Source: Heyndrickxia sporothermodurans (GTDB lineage Bacteria > Bacillota > Bacilli > Bacillales > Bacillaceae_C). Taken from it: DNA of 41,345 nt. The stretch's first letter is position 1. The number at the start of each line of letters is the position of its first letter. The stretch is from NCBI RefSeq assembly GCF_016785185.1, contig NZ_JAEKDY010000019.1. One strand, written 5' to 3'. The translations under genes and the position numbers were made by a program. Positions 1-9,077 of this stretch are shown here, in pieces. Under the pieces are notes generated by a model, which saw nothing but the letters and a program-made list of their open reading frames with translations, made no database searches and was not told the DNA's origin.

Positions 1-172
1 AACCGGGTGCTGGCCGTCCCTCACTTACTTTCTTCTCTTCCACACGATAGTTCTTTTGATAATAGTATGTGGATCGAGAAATACCAATGATTTTCAGCAC
101 TTTTTTGATCGGGTAGCCTTTTTGAATCCAACGATCGGCTACTTCAAGTTTTTCAGCAAGTGAGGGTTTTTC
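1..172 (-). CDS. IS3-family transposase OrfB, N-terminal part only
   Basis: Reading the minus strand in the -1 frame from the slippery site gives 57 codons without a stop up to the window edge. The protein begins EKPSLAEKLEVADRWIQKGY and continues with ISRSTYYYQKNY, the typical N-terminal HTH region of IS3-family OrfB, upstream of the DDE catalytic core (rve domain). The core is outside the window. It is most likely made as an OrfAB fusion by -1 frameshifting. Whether the element is intact cannot be judged. Confidence 0.8.
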
Positions 173-450
173 TTTTTTATAAGATCTCGTAGAATGGCGA
201 TTTCAAGGTCTTTTTCACCTAATATTATTTTTAGCTTTTCATTTTCCTCGGATAACTCTTTAGAATCAATATCTGGCAGCACAGTAACATCTACTTCACC
301 GTATTTGCCATCTTTATATTCACGAATCCAACGACTTACCATGTTCGGATTCAGTTCGTATCGACGTGCTACTAACGAATTATTGCCTGTCTCAGTGGCT
401 TCTTTTACGACTTGTAATTTGAAATCTTTTGAGTGTTTTGTTCGTTTCAT
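139..450 (-). CDS. IS3-family transposase OrfA
   Basis: A 103-residue protein with an N-terminal helix-turn-helix of the HTH_Tnp_1 type (KRTKHSKDFKLQVVKEA start, then SLVARRYELNPNMVSRWIREY at about 25-45). A leucine-zipper-like coiled coil follows at about 65-95 (ELSEENEKLKIILGEKDLEIAIL in register). OrfA of IS3 elements binds the terminal repeats and supplies the N-terminal part of the OrfAB fusion transposase. A good ribosome site (AAGGAGG, minus strand, 459-465) precedes the ATG. The stop falls shortly after the slippery heptamer, as expected for programmed frameshifting. Confidence 0.9.
   Translation of the reverse strand: MKRTKHSKDFKLQVVKEATETGNNSLVARRYELNPNMVSRWIREYKDGKYGEVDVTVLPDIDSKELSEENEKLKIILGEKDLEIAILRDLIKKKNPHLLKNLK
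172..178 (-). promoter_or_regulatory. -1 ribosomal frameshift site of the IS element
   Basis: The minus strand reads A-AAA-AAG in the zero frame of orfA (codons ATA AAA AAG). This is the heptamer used by many IS3-family elements to shift into orfB. The orfB frame is open from here. Confidence 0.7.
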
Positions 451-477
451 TATGTCAGCCTCCTTGGTACATTAAGT

Positions 478-507
478 AGTATAATATTTATTACTCTTAC
501 TGTCCAA
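478..507 (-). promoter_or_regulatory. Likely promoter of the IS transposase
   Basis: On the minus strand TTGGAC (502-507) and TATACT (478-483) are separated by 18 nt and lie about 30 nt upstream of the orfA start, close to the element end. This is a reasonable sigma-A promoter. No transcription evidence is available. Confidence 0.45.
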
Positions 508-538
508 GTTCATTTAGGGGCTATAGAGTATTTATGCT

Positions 539-2710
539 TTGAGAAATAAAATTTATATAATTTTAGAAGAATTAGATACCATAAGTAATAAGAGTAAGAA
601 TGCTATTTTATTTAATATTGAAAACTTTTGCTCCGATATTATAGTTCGCCAGTTAGGTTATACTAAATTAGAAATCCAAAATGCTAAAAATCAAGTAATA
701 TATTTATTAGATGATTTATTAACTAATGATTACAGTGAAATTGTTTTAAATCATGAAATCGACATAAAAATAGAGGAAGCGGATTCAAGATTTGTTTTAT
801 TATCTAAAATAAATTTTGGTATTTATAATTATGTTGTCACTTATGATGTTTATAAAAAGGAAATGATATTCACTAAAATTCTTTTTAATATAATTGAAGG
901 AAGAAATGATATTGAAATAAATATAAAAAGTAGAAATATGATCACTATTAAAAATAGATTAAGTGATAGTGAAAAAAATATTTATTTCAATAGAATCAAA
1001 AAAAGGAAACCAAAAAAAGTATTTGATGAAATTGAAGTTGAGAAGTTTGGAGAAGTTAATATATTAACTATCTTCGTACTGAATAAAAGACGGTATTATG
1101 TATATTTGCAAAGAAACGGAGTGTTTATAGCTAAGAGTAACGCATATAGAGTCACAAGACATAAGGCAAACTTAAAAATTTTTGGTACAAAAAACCACTT
1201 TTTTCTCTTTGGTCGCTTTGGTCACAGTGCCTATAATGCTGAAATGAAATTCGATTACTTATATGTATTAAATACAGATCATATGATCGCAAAATTTAAA
1301 AGACCTTTTCGAAAAATAAAGCTACTAAAGTATTTTGGATATTTTAAAATTCCTATATCTAGTTTGAATAATGATGATAGAATTCATAGTAATTTATTTG
1401 TAGGAAGTAGAGATAAAATTATTCATAATCTTAAATTTAAATACTCCGACAAAAAAGTTAAAACTTATATATTTAGGAGATATCAGGGAAATTTAGTGGT
1501 GATTAGAACAAATTTACAAGGTAATATTACCACTACAACTATTCCATTTGCAGAGGAATATACATCTAGAAGTCGAATAAAAATTCAGATAGCTAAAATT
1601 ATTTCGAAATTATTCAAAAAGCAAAATTATAATGTTAATTTATATTTCGAAAAGAAAAGTAATAAGGCTGATGAATCCGGATTTCGGGTATTTGAAAAAG
1701 TAATGAGTGATGTCAAGCACACTAAATCTAAAAATTATTTTATTTTAAATAAGGATTCTTCACATTATCAAATGATGAAGAAAAAATATGGAAAGTCTAT
1801 CATAGAGAAATATAGCTTTAAACATTATTTATCCATATATAATGCAAATTATTTTATTTCAAGCGAGCTGTCCAATCACGTGTTAAATGACAGGCTGTAT
1901 ATAGATAGTTTGCGGAATAAAATAATGACTATTCCATTAGTGTTCTTGCAACATGGTATTATGTTTGCAAAACCAGTAGATAATCCAATGGCATTCGGAT
2001 TTCATAAAGATAAGAATCTTTATAATATGTATAAATCTGTAATTAGCTCTCCTCTTGAGGCGGGAGAATTTTTTAAAATGAATTATGACGAAGAGGACTT
2101 AATATTAACAGGTTTGGCAACTTTAGATTATGCTAAATTAGCAAAAGATGCAGATAGGATAGCATTTATGCCAACATATCGTTATTGGGAAGAAAGTCTA
2201 ATTTATCACAATAATATTGAAGAAACAACATACTACAAAACAATAATTAAGATAATTAAATCGTTTCAAAGCGAGGGCTTATTAAATAAATTATTAATTG
2301 TTCCACACAACAAATTCTCAGAACATATTTATGAAAATATGCCTGAGTATAGAGATATAATTTGTGATAATCCATCGGAAGCATTGAAAATCTCAAAAAT
2401 TTTTATTACAGACTATTCTTCCGCGATATATGATGCAATTTACCGTGGTGCTTATCCTATATTTTATTGGGAAGAGAAAGATTATCTAATAAATCAATAT
2501 AAAGCTATTCCTCCAGTTAATGAAGATAATGCACCTGGACCAGTTGTTTATAACGTTAATGAATTAATTAATGCTGTACAGCACGCAATCTCAAAAAACT
2601 ATTTATTAGAAGATATTTTTAAAGAAAAATACTTAAAAATAAATATCTTTAATGATAATAAAAATTCCGAAAGAATAGTTCAGTTTTTACAAAATGATGG
2701 GATTATATAA
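539..2710 (+). CDS. TagF/TagB-like CDP-glycerol glycerophosphotransferase, probably 5'-truncated
   Basis: Most of this protein is a large AT-rich N-terminal region without a family I can name. The C-terminal half carries marks of the CDP-glycerol:poly(glycerophosphate) glycerophosphotransferase family: QHGIMF at about 471-476, VPHNKF, and TDYSSAIYDAIY near 623-634. Such enzymes build the polyol-phosphate chain of wall teichoic acid at the inner membrane face. The only start is a TTG at 539 without a ribosome site. The frame is open further upstream to a TAG at 524-526, which falls at the IS end, and the residues before the TTG (SIYAL) read like native protein. I infer that the IS element removed the true start. 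The next gene, mnaA, fits a surface-polymer role. The gene may be inactive or translated poorly from an internal start. Confidence 0.75.
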   Translation: MRNKIYIILEELDTISNKSKNAILFNIENFCSDIIVRQLGYTKLEIQNAKNQVIYLLDDLLTNDYSEIVLNHEIDIKIEEADSRFVLLSKINFGIYNYVVTYDVYKKEMIFTKILFNIIEGRNDIEINIKSRNMITIKNRLSDSEKNIYFNRIKKRKPKKVFDEIEVEKFGEVNILTIFVLNKRRYYVYLQRNGVFIAKSNAYRVTRHKANLKIFGTKNHFFLFGRFGHSAYNAEMKFDYLYVLNTDHMIAKFKRPFRKIKLLKYFGYFKIPISSLNNDDRIHSNLFVGSRDKIIHNLKFKYSDKKVKTYIFRRYQGNLVVIRTNLQGNITTTTIPFAEEYTSRSRIKIQIAKIISKLFKKQNYNVNLYFEKKSNKADESGFRVFEKVMSDVKHTKSKNYFILNKDSSHYQMMKKKYGKSIIEKYSFKHYLSIYNANYFISSELSNHVLNDRLYIDSLRNKIMTIPLVFLQHGIMFAKPVDNPMAFGFHKDKNLYNMYKSVISSPLEAGEFFKMNYDEEDLILTGLATLDYAKLAKDADRIAFMPTYRYWEESLIYHNNIEETTYYKTIIKIIKSFQSEGLLNKLLIVPHNKFSEHIYENMPEYRDIICDNPSEALKISKIFITDYSSAIYDAIYRGAYPIFYWEEKDYLINQYKAIPPVNEDNAPGPVVYNVNELINAVQHAISKNYLLEDIFKEKYLKINIFNDNKNSERIVQFLQNDGII

Positions 2711-2765
2711 CAAACTTAGGATGTATCAAATATTATTTAGAATTAAGTGAAATGGGGCTTATAAA

Positions 2766-3908
2766 ATGAAAGAAAAAATAAAAGTTATGGCGATATTTGG
2801 AACTAGACCTGAAGCAATCAAAATGGCACCTGTAGTTTTAGAATTACAGAAGTACCCAGATATAATTGAAACAATTGTTACTGTAACTGCGCAACACCGT
2901 GAAATGTTGGATCAGGTACTTTCAATTTTTAAAATAATACCTGATTACGATTTAAATATTATGAAAGATCGGCAATCACTAATTGATGTTACAACAAGGG
3001 CATTGGATGGTTTAAATAAAGTAATGAAGGAAGTTCAACCCGATTTAGTTTTAGTTCATGGAGATACTACAACAACTTTTGTAGCAAGTTTAGCTGCTTT
3101 TTATAATCAAATTGCAGTTGGACATGTTGAGGCTGGATTAAGAACCTCAAATAAGTATTCTCCTTTTCCTGAGGAATTAAATCGTCAACTAACTGGTGTA
3201 ATAGCAGATATTCATTTTGCTCCTACAAATAAGTCAAAACAAAATTTATTAAAGGAAAATAAAAAGGAAAGTTCAATTTTCGTTACGGGTAATACTGCGA
3301 TTGATGCACTGAAAACAACAGTTAAAAGTAATTATACAAACGAAATACTTGATAAAATAGGTAACAATAAAATGATATTATTAACTTCACATAGACGTGA
3401 AAATTTAGGGAAACCAATGGAGAATATTTTCAATGCAATTAAAAGATTAGTACATGATTTCAAGGATATTAACGTTGTTTTTCCTGTACATTTAAATCCG
3501 ACAGTGAGAGAATTATCACAGAAGGTTTTAGGGAATAATCCGAGAGTTCACTTAATTGAGCCTCTTGATGTCATAGATTTTCATAATTTTTCATCCAAGG
3601 CATTCTTAATAATGACCGATTCCGGTGGTGTTCAAGAAGAAGCACCGTCACTTGGCGTTCCCGTTTTAGTTCTTCGCGATACAACAGAAAGACCAGAAGG
3701 GATTCAAGCGGGTACTCTAAAATTAGTCGGTACTGATGAGGATACTATTTATAATTTAGCAAGTAAACTTATCATTAATAAAGAAGAATATAAAAAGATG
3801 GCTAAAGCTTCAAATCCTTACGGAGATGGTCTTGCATCATCGAGAATTGTACAAGTTATCCTACATCATTTTACAAATGAGCAGTACTTGCCAAAGGAAT
3901 TTCAATAA
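2766..3908 (+). CDS. mnaA: UDP-N-acetylglucosamine 2-epimerase (non-hydrolysing)
   Basis: A 380-residue protein of the WecB/MnaA family, full length for the family. The enzyme interconverts UDP-GlcNAc and UDP-ManNAc, the latter being the donor for the linkage unit of wall teichoic acid. Visible family motifs are FGTRPEAIKMAPV at the N-terminus, HGDTTTT, HVEAGLRT with PFPEELNRQLTG after it, SHRRENLG, and DSGGVQEEAPSLGVPVLVLRDTTERPEG near the C-terminus. These carry the catalytic acidic residues and the UDP-binding glutamates. It lies 55 nt after the glycerophosphotransferase gene and probably belongs to the same transcript. A hairpin terminator follows. Confidence 0.95.
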   Translation: MKEKIKVMAIFGTRPEAIKMAPVVLELQKYPDIIETIVTVTAQHREMLDQVLSIFKIIPDYDLNIMKDRQSLIDVTTRALDGLNKVMKEVQPDLVLVHGDTTTTFVASLAAFYNQIAVGHVEAGLRTSNKYSPFPEELNRQLTGVIADIHFAPTNKSKQNLLKENKKESSIFVTGNTAIDALKTTVKSNYTNEILDKIGNNKMILLTSHRRENLGKPMENIFNAIKRLVHDFKDINVVFPVHLNPTVRELSQKVLGNNPRVHLIEPLDVIDFHNFSSKAFLIMTDSGGVQEEAPSLGVPVLVLRDTTERPEGIQAGTLKLVGTDEDTIYNLASKLIINKEEYKKMAKASNPYGDGLASSRIVQVILHHFTNEQYLPKEFQ

Positions 3909-3921
3909 TAATTTAAAAATC

Positions 3922-3968
3922 CACCTATTGTAATAAACTTTAATGTTATTTCAATAGGTGCTTTTATT
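3922..3968 (+). terminator. Terminator after mnaA
   Basis: A 9-bp perfect stem (CACCTATTG / CAATAGGTG) with a 21-nt AT-rich loop, followed by CTTTTATTTC. Confidence 0.55.
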
Positions 3969-4079
3969 TCTACTTCATTTGAAATGCTACCTTTGAATCT
4001 AATTTCGCTACAGATTTAACTCCCTTTAATCGCTATTGATAGCGGCCGGTACCTTTGCATCAGTTGTAAATCTTATCAC

Positions 4080-4132
4080 AAAAAACTGCATCCTAATTGG
4101 TAGTCCTGTTGTCTAAGAATTAGGATGCAGTT
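4080..4132 (-). terminator. Terminator of the helveticin-like gene
   Basis: A perfect 15-bp stem (4084-4098 with 4118-4132). On the minus strand it is followed by a T run (plus-strand A at 4080-4085), just downstream of the minus-strand stop at 4155. The stretch 3969-4079 between the two terminators shows no gene. Confidence 0.8.
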
Positions 4133-4154
4133 CATTATTACGAATGGGTTTAAT

Positions 4155-5189
4155 TTATTCTACGTATGAATACAGTCTAAAAGGTTTTTGTTTACCTAAA
4201 TCATCTAAACCGGGTTTAAGACCCATAAATATTGTTTCTTTGTTGGAATTATTCGGATCTTTTTCGACTTTTATCCCTTCAGCTTCAAGAGTACCTACAT
4301 AGCTACCTTTTATTTTTATTGTTTTCAAATGTGTAAAGTTTCCTCCATTGGTATATGAGTATTTATATATGGTGGGAGTTTGTCCAGCTGCTCCTCCAAA
4401 AATATAAAGAAACTTATTTCCAGAGCCGACACCTGTAATATCGAATCCTTGAAAAGAATTATTAGGTCTAGCTACGCCAGTAAAATGTGTTAATTGTAAC
4501 TTGTTCAGGTCGTAAATGTTAATACTATTAGTAGAAGACGCTCGTAGTGCTTTTGTAACCTCACTTAGCTTATATACTGCGTAATAAGTATTACTAGCAG
4601 AAGTACCTATTTGGATTCGGAAACAAATTCTATCGCTTCCATCAGCAATTGCAACCGCACTTCTATATGCTGTTCCACTTTTTTCTGGTGCAACTTTAGC
4701 AAGATTTTTAATGGTTTTTACATTGAGTACTTCAGCGCCGGTAGCTTTCGAAGTGTTTATTTTATATTCGATAAGCGAAATGTCAGTCGACCATCTACTT
4801 TCGTCCTTAGAATTTGCTCCGTTTCCAATCCAAATATAAGTTTTTCCATTTTCTTTAATAACTTCTAATGATTCTCCATGACCAAACCCTTTTAACTTAA
4901 CATAGTCTTTGACAGTGCATTTACCATTATTAATGGTACATCTTGAAAGTAACGTAGTGTCTCTAATCTTGGGATCATCCCCCGCAATTCTTTGTGTAAA
5001 AAAGACTTCATTGTTTTCACCATAATCAAAACTTTGAATCGCTGCATTACTTTTTTGACCCGAATACTCAAATACCCTATCAATTGTAGTAGTAATAGTT
5101 GTGGCTGCACTTGATACTTTAGCTGAAATAAAAAAAACTAAAATACCTATAAATGACAGAACCAACCCTTTGTAAAAAATTTTCTTCAT
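4155..5189 (-). CDS. Secreted helveticin J-like protein (class III bacteriocin family)
   Basis: A 344-residue protein with a clear Sec signal peptide: MKK, a hydrophobic stretch of about 18 residues, then a probable cleavage after AKVSSA (about residue 28). The mature part has features I associate with the helveticin J family: an early QSFDYGENNEVFFTQR segment, GFGHGESLE, YIWIGN, and WSTDISLIEYK, followed by repeated beta-type segments. Helveticin J is a heat-labile secreted bacteriocin of Lactobacillus, and relatives occur in other Firmicutes. The start has a GGGGGAA ribosome site. No immunity or transport partner is visible, and a Sec signal would make a dedicated exporter unnecessary. It is a lone gene with its own terminator inside a teichoic acid island. 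Family assignment is from memory of motifs; activity is not shown. Confidence 0.65.
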   Translation of the reverse strand: MKKIFYKGLVLSFIGILVFFISAKVSSAATTITTTIDRVFEYSGQKSNAAIQSFDYGENNEVFFTQRIAGDDPKIRDTTLLSRCTINNGKCTVKDYVKLKGFGHGESLEVIKENGKTYIWIGNGANSKDESRWSTDISLIEYKINTSKATGAEVLNVKTIKNLAKVAPEKSGTAYRSAVAIADGSDRICFRIQIGTSASNTYYAVYKLSEVTKALRASSTNSINIYDLNKLQLTHFTGVARPNNSFQGFDITGVGSGNKFLYIFGGAAGQTPTIYKYSYTNGGNFTHLKTIKIKGSYVGTLEAEGIKVEKDPNNSNKETIFMGLKPGLDDLGKQKPFRLYSYVE

Positions 5190-5538
5190 TCTTAGTTTCC
5201 CCCTATATTAATGAAAATTAACTTTTATATGGTAACATAAGGATACTGTTGAATTTTGTCGCAATTTGGAAAGGCGATAATGTTTTGTATTGGTCAGCAT
5301 ACAAAGCACCAAAAGGAATACGAAAAAAGTCTGCTGTTATAAAGTATATTTTCTTGACATAATATCATTTCTATCGGAAAATTATTTAAATGTCTATATT
5401 AAAAAATGAGAAACAGATATGACTTTCAAACAAATTAATGTTAAAATTTTTAAATCAAGGTGCAAAATTTGCGTACTCAATTTAATCTAAATTATTTACC
5501 GATAATGTTTTTATTTTGAACTTAGAAAGGATCAACAC
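5190..5538. other. Intergenic region between two divergent genes
   Basis: This AT-rich stretch of about 350 nt must hold the promoters of the helveticin-like gene (leftward) and tagG (rightward). A TTGACA at 5354-5359 could be a -35 element for tagG, but I see no convincing -10 at the right distance. No ORF or strong hairpin was found. Confidence 0.4.
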
Positions 5539-6369
5539 ATGCGTTCTGTAACAACAGTCATTAAAGAACAAATTAATAGCTTTTATCTTGCAAGACGTTT
5601 GTCTGTTTATGAATTAAAAAGTGCAAATCGAAATCATTATTTAGGGATATTGTGGGAAATCATTAATCCGATGATTCAAATATCGATTTATTGGTTTGTG
5701 TTCGGATATGGAATACTTCATAGTAATGGTGGCCGGCAAGCTGTTGAATTATATGGACATAAGATTCCTTATTTCCCATGGATGCTCTCTGGTATTGTTG
5801 TATGGTTTTTCGTAAACCAATCGATTACTCAAGGATCGAAGTCTATTTATAGTCGAATTAGGATGATTTCGAAAATGAGCTTCCCGATGAGTGTTATACC
5901 TACTTATGTGATATTTGCAAAACTGTATCAGCATTTAATGCTGCTTGCGGTTGTTCTTGTGATTTTTCAATTTCTCGGTTACCCAATTAATATTCATTAT
6001 TTGCAATTGCCATATTTTATTATTGCAACGGTGATCTTTTTAATAACTTTGTCATTAATAACTTCAACATTAACAACCATTGTACGAGACTTTCAGATGT
6101 TGATTACATCTCTTGTACGGATTTTAATTTATTTATCGCCAATTCTATGGCCGCCTTATAACATGGATAGTAGGATTGTTGCGATTATGAAACTTAATCC
6201 ATTATTCTATCTCATCGAAGGATACCGTGCATCAATCTTAGGATTATCCTGGTATCCCGTTGAGCATTGGGAATACTCCCTATATTTTTGGGGTATAATT
6301 CTTGTATTATTATTTTTCGGATCGATTCTGCATGTTAAATTTAGAGACCGTTTTGTAGATTTCTTATAA
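5539..6369 (+). CDS. tagG: Teichoic acid export ABC transporter, permease
   Basis: A 276-residue ABC-2 type permease, the same length as Bacillus TagG. The start MRSVTTVIKEQINSFYLARR and the GILWEIINPMIQISIYWFVFGYG segment are typical. About six hydrophobic segments are visible, spread from residue 45 to 270. TagG with TagH moves the finished wall teichoic acid chain across the membrane before attachment to peptidoglycan. A ribosome site (GAAAGGA) precedes the ATG. tagH follows after 50 nt, so the two form an operon ended by the terminator at 7239-7270. Confidence 0.9.
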   Translation: MRSVTTVIKEQINSFYLARRLSVYELKSANRNHYLGILWEIINPMIQISIYWFVFGYGILHSNGGRQAVELYGHKIPYFPWMLSGIVVWFFVNQSITQGSKSIYSRIRMISKMSFPMSVIPTYVIFAKLYQHLMLLAVVLVIFQFLGYPINIHYLQLPYFIIATVIFLITLSLITSTLTTIVRDFQMLITSLVRILIYLSPILWPPYNMDSRIVAIMKLNPLFYLIEGYRASILGLSWYPVEHWEYSLYFWGIILVLLFFGSILHVKFRDRFVDFL

Positions 6370-6419
6370 CTTCTATCTTTAATTAAGAAAGAACTTACTA
6401 AACGTAATGGAGAGAAATT

Positions 6420-7226
6420 ATGAGTCATTCAGTTATTTTTGAAAAAGTAACGAAGAAATATAAAATGTATAATAAGAACTCAGAAAAATTATTAGATATT
6501 ATTTTTCCCGATGGCTACGGTGAAGATTTCTTTGCTTTGCAAAACATTAATTTTACAGCAGATCATGGGGACGTAATAGGTGTTATTGGGGTAAATGGCG
6601 CCGGAAAGTCGACCTTGTCGAATTTAATTACGGGTGTTATTCCTCCGACTTCCGGAACGATTGAAATTAAAGGGCAAGCATCGTTAATCGCCATTAATTC
6701 GGGATTGAACAATGAATTAACAGGTAGAGAAAACATTGAATTGAAGTGTTTAATGCTTGGTTTTAATAAAAAAGAAATTCGGGAGTTAATGCCGGAAATT
6801 ATTGAGTTTGCGGATATCGGGAATTTTATTGATCAGCCGGTGAAAAAGTATTCAAGCGGAATGAAGTCTCGTTTAGGGTTTGCCATATCGGTCAATATTG
6901 ATCCGGATATTTTAGTTATTGACGAAGCTTTATCGGTTGGGGATCAAACATTTACTGATAAGTGTTTGGACAAAATGAATGAGTTCAAAGAAAAAGGGAA
7001 AACAATCTTTTTTATCAGCCATTCAATTGGTCAAGTCAAAAAGTTTTGTCAAAAAGCGCTATGGCTTGAAGCTGGTGAGGTAAAAGAGTATGGAACGATT
7101 AAGGAAATTATTCCGCAGTATGAAAAATTCCTCAAAGAATTCAAAGCAATGTCCAAAGAGGAACAACGTAACTTTAAACAAATGGTCCTCGAAAAACGAA
7201 GCAAACTAAAGGAATATAGTTCATAA
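6420..7226 (+). CDS. tagH: Teichoic acid export ABC transporter, ATPase
   Basis: A 268-residue ABC ATPase: Walker A GVNGAGKST at 57-65, signature YSSGM at 144-148, Walker B ILVIDEA at 164-170, and the H-loop SHS at 200-202. The sequence is closest to the polysaccharide/teichoic acid exporter ATPases (TagH). It ends soon after the nucleotide-binding domain with a short charged tail. Bacillus subtilis TagH is about twice as long because of an extra C-terminal domain, so this is the short form found in many other Firmicutes. It pairs with the TagG permease directly upstream. Confidence 0.88.
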   Translation: MSHSVIFEKVTKKYKMYNKNSEKLLDIIFPDGYGEDFFALQNINFTADHGDVIGVIGVNGAGKSTLSNLITGVIPPTSGTIEIKGQASLIAINSGLNNELTGRENIELKCLMLGFNKKEIRELMPEIIEFADIGNFIDQPVKKYSSGMKSRLGFAISVNIDPDILVIDEALSVGDQTFTDKCLDKMNEFKEKGKTIFFISHSIGQVKKFCQKALWLEAGEVKEYGTIKEIIPQYEKFLKEFKAMSKEEQRNFKQMVLEKRSKLKEYSS

Positions 7227-7238
7227 TATTAGACCAAA

Positions 7239-7270
7239 AAGGGTTGTCTGACACTTTTCAGACAACCCTT
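7239..7270. terminator. Bidirectional terminator between tagH and a convergent glycosyltransferase gene
   Basis: A 13-bp perfect stem (AAGGGTTGTCTGA / TCAGACAACCCTT) with loop CACTTT, flanked by an A run on the left and a T-rich tract on the right, so it can work for both strands. The stop codon of the minus-strand gene lies inside the stem. Confidence 0.85.
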
Positions 7271-8796
7271 CTTATTTTTAATCCTACATTTGAATAAACG
7301 GTATTGTGAAAAATAAATTTTCGATTTTGAAATTGGTGTTCAATTTGATTTTTCGTAAGCTTCCTAATATTAATTTTCATATACTCATCATATCTTAAAA
7401 AGATGGAGTAGGTTGATGTGGGAAGCTTGTTTAAAAAATTCAAATCAATTTCTAATCTTCCGTAACCGGACTCGTCGATCACAACAGGTAGTGAATATTC
7501 TCGAAAAGCATTTTTTCCATCTTTAATAATTACTTCAGTTATTTTATCCCGTCTTTCTCCGTATACGAAAAAATTAAGTTTATATGTATCGTCAGTAAAA
7601 TAGTCTTCCTTAAATTTAGCAAACAGAGGAATGCGAATATATTTGTGTTCATCTTCAAGTAATGGAGATATAATGTAGGGAAGATTATCCTTAATCAACA
7701 CATCCTTAACTTTTTCCTTATTATTCCATTCAAATAGCTTTTCAAGTTCTTTATAATTTTTTTGACGGAAAAGTTCATAAACCACTTTATTTATCGGCTG
7801 GAGAAAGTGATCAGAAAACTCGTATCTTAATCCTTTTGTCGTTTTTAAAACCTTGTTAAGTTTATAATAATAAACTCGCTTGAGCTTCGTTTTTTGAAAA
7901 TGTGGTGTCGCAAAAAATCTTTCGATACAATCATATTCGTATAATCGATTTAAGATCATTTGCTCTTTTTCCAACTCGAGATTTTTGTTAATAATATAGT
8001 TTATAACTTTTAGGTTACATTCTGTTTTTTGCATAATATTTGTTTGATTTGTTAATCGTGTTTGTTGATTATCAAGTCGATTTAAATAATAAATCGGAGT
8101 TTTTGTTGTTGAAATTGTGTTGCAATGGGTTAAAACGTCGATGAAAAATTGTTTATCCTCCGCAAACTTCATTTCCGGAAATTGAATCTGATTTTCTTTT
8201 ATTACGCTCGCTCTAATCATTCGTGCTCTTGGCCCTAAATGATGAAAGATATGGGGAATGGAAAATGGTGACACCGCTCTTCTTTCTTTACAGGATTCGT
8301 GTTCTCCAATTATTTTCGTACCAGCAGAACGATATTGAATCGTTTTGCCAACGACATAATCACTACCTGTTTCTTCTAAAATGTTATGTAGTGATTCTAT
8401 GCCGGTAGGTTCAAGCCAATCATCAGCATCTAAAAAGGTGATGTATTTAGAAGTTGACAAATGAATTCCAATATTGCGCGGCTTACCCGGTGTTCCTGTA
8501 TTACATTTTAAAAATACAACAATAATGTTATCGAATTTTGAAGAGTAATCTAAGAGGATATCTCTTGAGGAATCAGTAGAACAATCATCAATCAGTATAT
8601 ATTCGATATTTTCGAATCCAATCGACTGATTAATTACGGAATCAATTGTTTTTCTTAAATGCTTTTCAGAATTATATACCGGGGTAATGACAGTAACTTT
8701 TGATGGTTTTCTTCTGTTTTCTAATTTGTTATCAACGATATGATAGCCTAAAGAATTATAGGTTATTAAGCGGTTCTTTTTTCTTACTTTGAACAT
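7258..8796 (-). CDS. Glycosyltransferase family 2 with a long C-terminal domain
   Basis: A 512-residue protein. Residues about 32-240 form a GT-A domain: KVTVITPVYNSEKHLRKTIDSV at the start, the UDP-sugar binding DDCSTDSS, GTPGKPRNIG, and the metal-binding FLDADDW. FAEDKQFFIDVL is a likely catalytic/acceptor segment. The remaining 270 residues resemble the tail regions of teichoic-acid-modifying transferases in layout, but I cannot name a subfamily. A role in decorating wall teichoic acid or another surface polymer is inferred from the neighbouring tagGH and mnaA. The start is supported by GAGGGAAG about 7 nt upstream. No membrane segments are evident, so it is probably cytoplasmic. Confidence 0.8.
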   Translation of the reverse strand: MFKVRKKNRLITYNSLGYHIVDNKLENRRKPSKVTVITPVYNSEKHLRKTIDSVINQSIGFENIEYILIDDCSTDSSRDILLDYSSKFDNIIVVFLKCNTGTPGKPRNIGIHLSTSKYITFLDADDWLEPTGIESLHNILEETGSDYVVGKTIQYRSAGTKIIGEHESCKERRAVSPFSIPHIFHHLGPRARMIRASVIKENQIQFPEMKFAEDKQFFIDVLTHCNTISTTKTPIYYLNRLDNQQTRLTNQTNIMQKTECNLKVINYIINKNLELEKEQMILNRLYEYDCIERFFATPHFQKTKLKRVYYYKLNKVLKTTKGLRYEFSDHFLQPINKVVYELFRQKNYKELEKLFEWNNKEKVKDVLIKDNLPYIISPLLEDEHKYIRIPLFAKFKEDYFTDDTYKLNFFVYGERRDKITEVIIKDGKNAFREYSLPVVIDESGYGRLEIDLNFLNKLPTSTYSIFLRYDEYMKINIRKLTKNQIEHQFQNRKFIFHNTVYSNVGLKIRRVV

Positions 8797-9077
8797 GAAT
8801 CTTCCCTCAACTTTACTTAGTTATTATTTAATTTTTATCATAAGGTTTTTGATTTATACAAATAATTGGAGGAAAGAGGTGGTTTACGTTATTTTTTACT
8901 GTTTAGCATTAACTCCATCTTAAGACTGATGAACGATTTAAGTGAATGTGTGAAAATAAAGCTAAATGAAACTTATTAAGTCCTTTAATCGTAAAAAGGA
9001 TAAAGAATACGATCAGTTAACATAAAAAATTGGTGTAATTTTAATGTTAAATTACATTTAAATTGGAGGGGTTTTTC

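Larger units (their letters stand above)
1..525 (-). mobile_element. IS3-family insertion sequence, 5' part (runs off the window)
   Basis: The element holds an orfA and the start of an orfB in the -1 frame, joined by an A-AAA-AAG slippery heptamer, which is the standard IS3/IS150 layout. It is transcribed leftwards and leaves the window at position 1. Its outer end lies between about 512 and 525, because the reading frame of the neighbouring TagF-like gene is open only from 527 onward. The terminal inverted repeat cannot be checked since the other end is not in view, so the exact boundary is uncertain. Confidence 0.85.
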
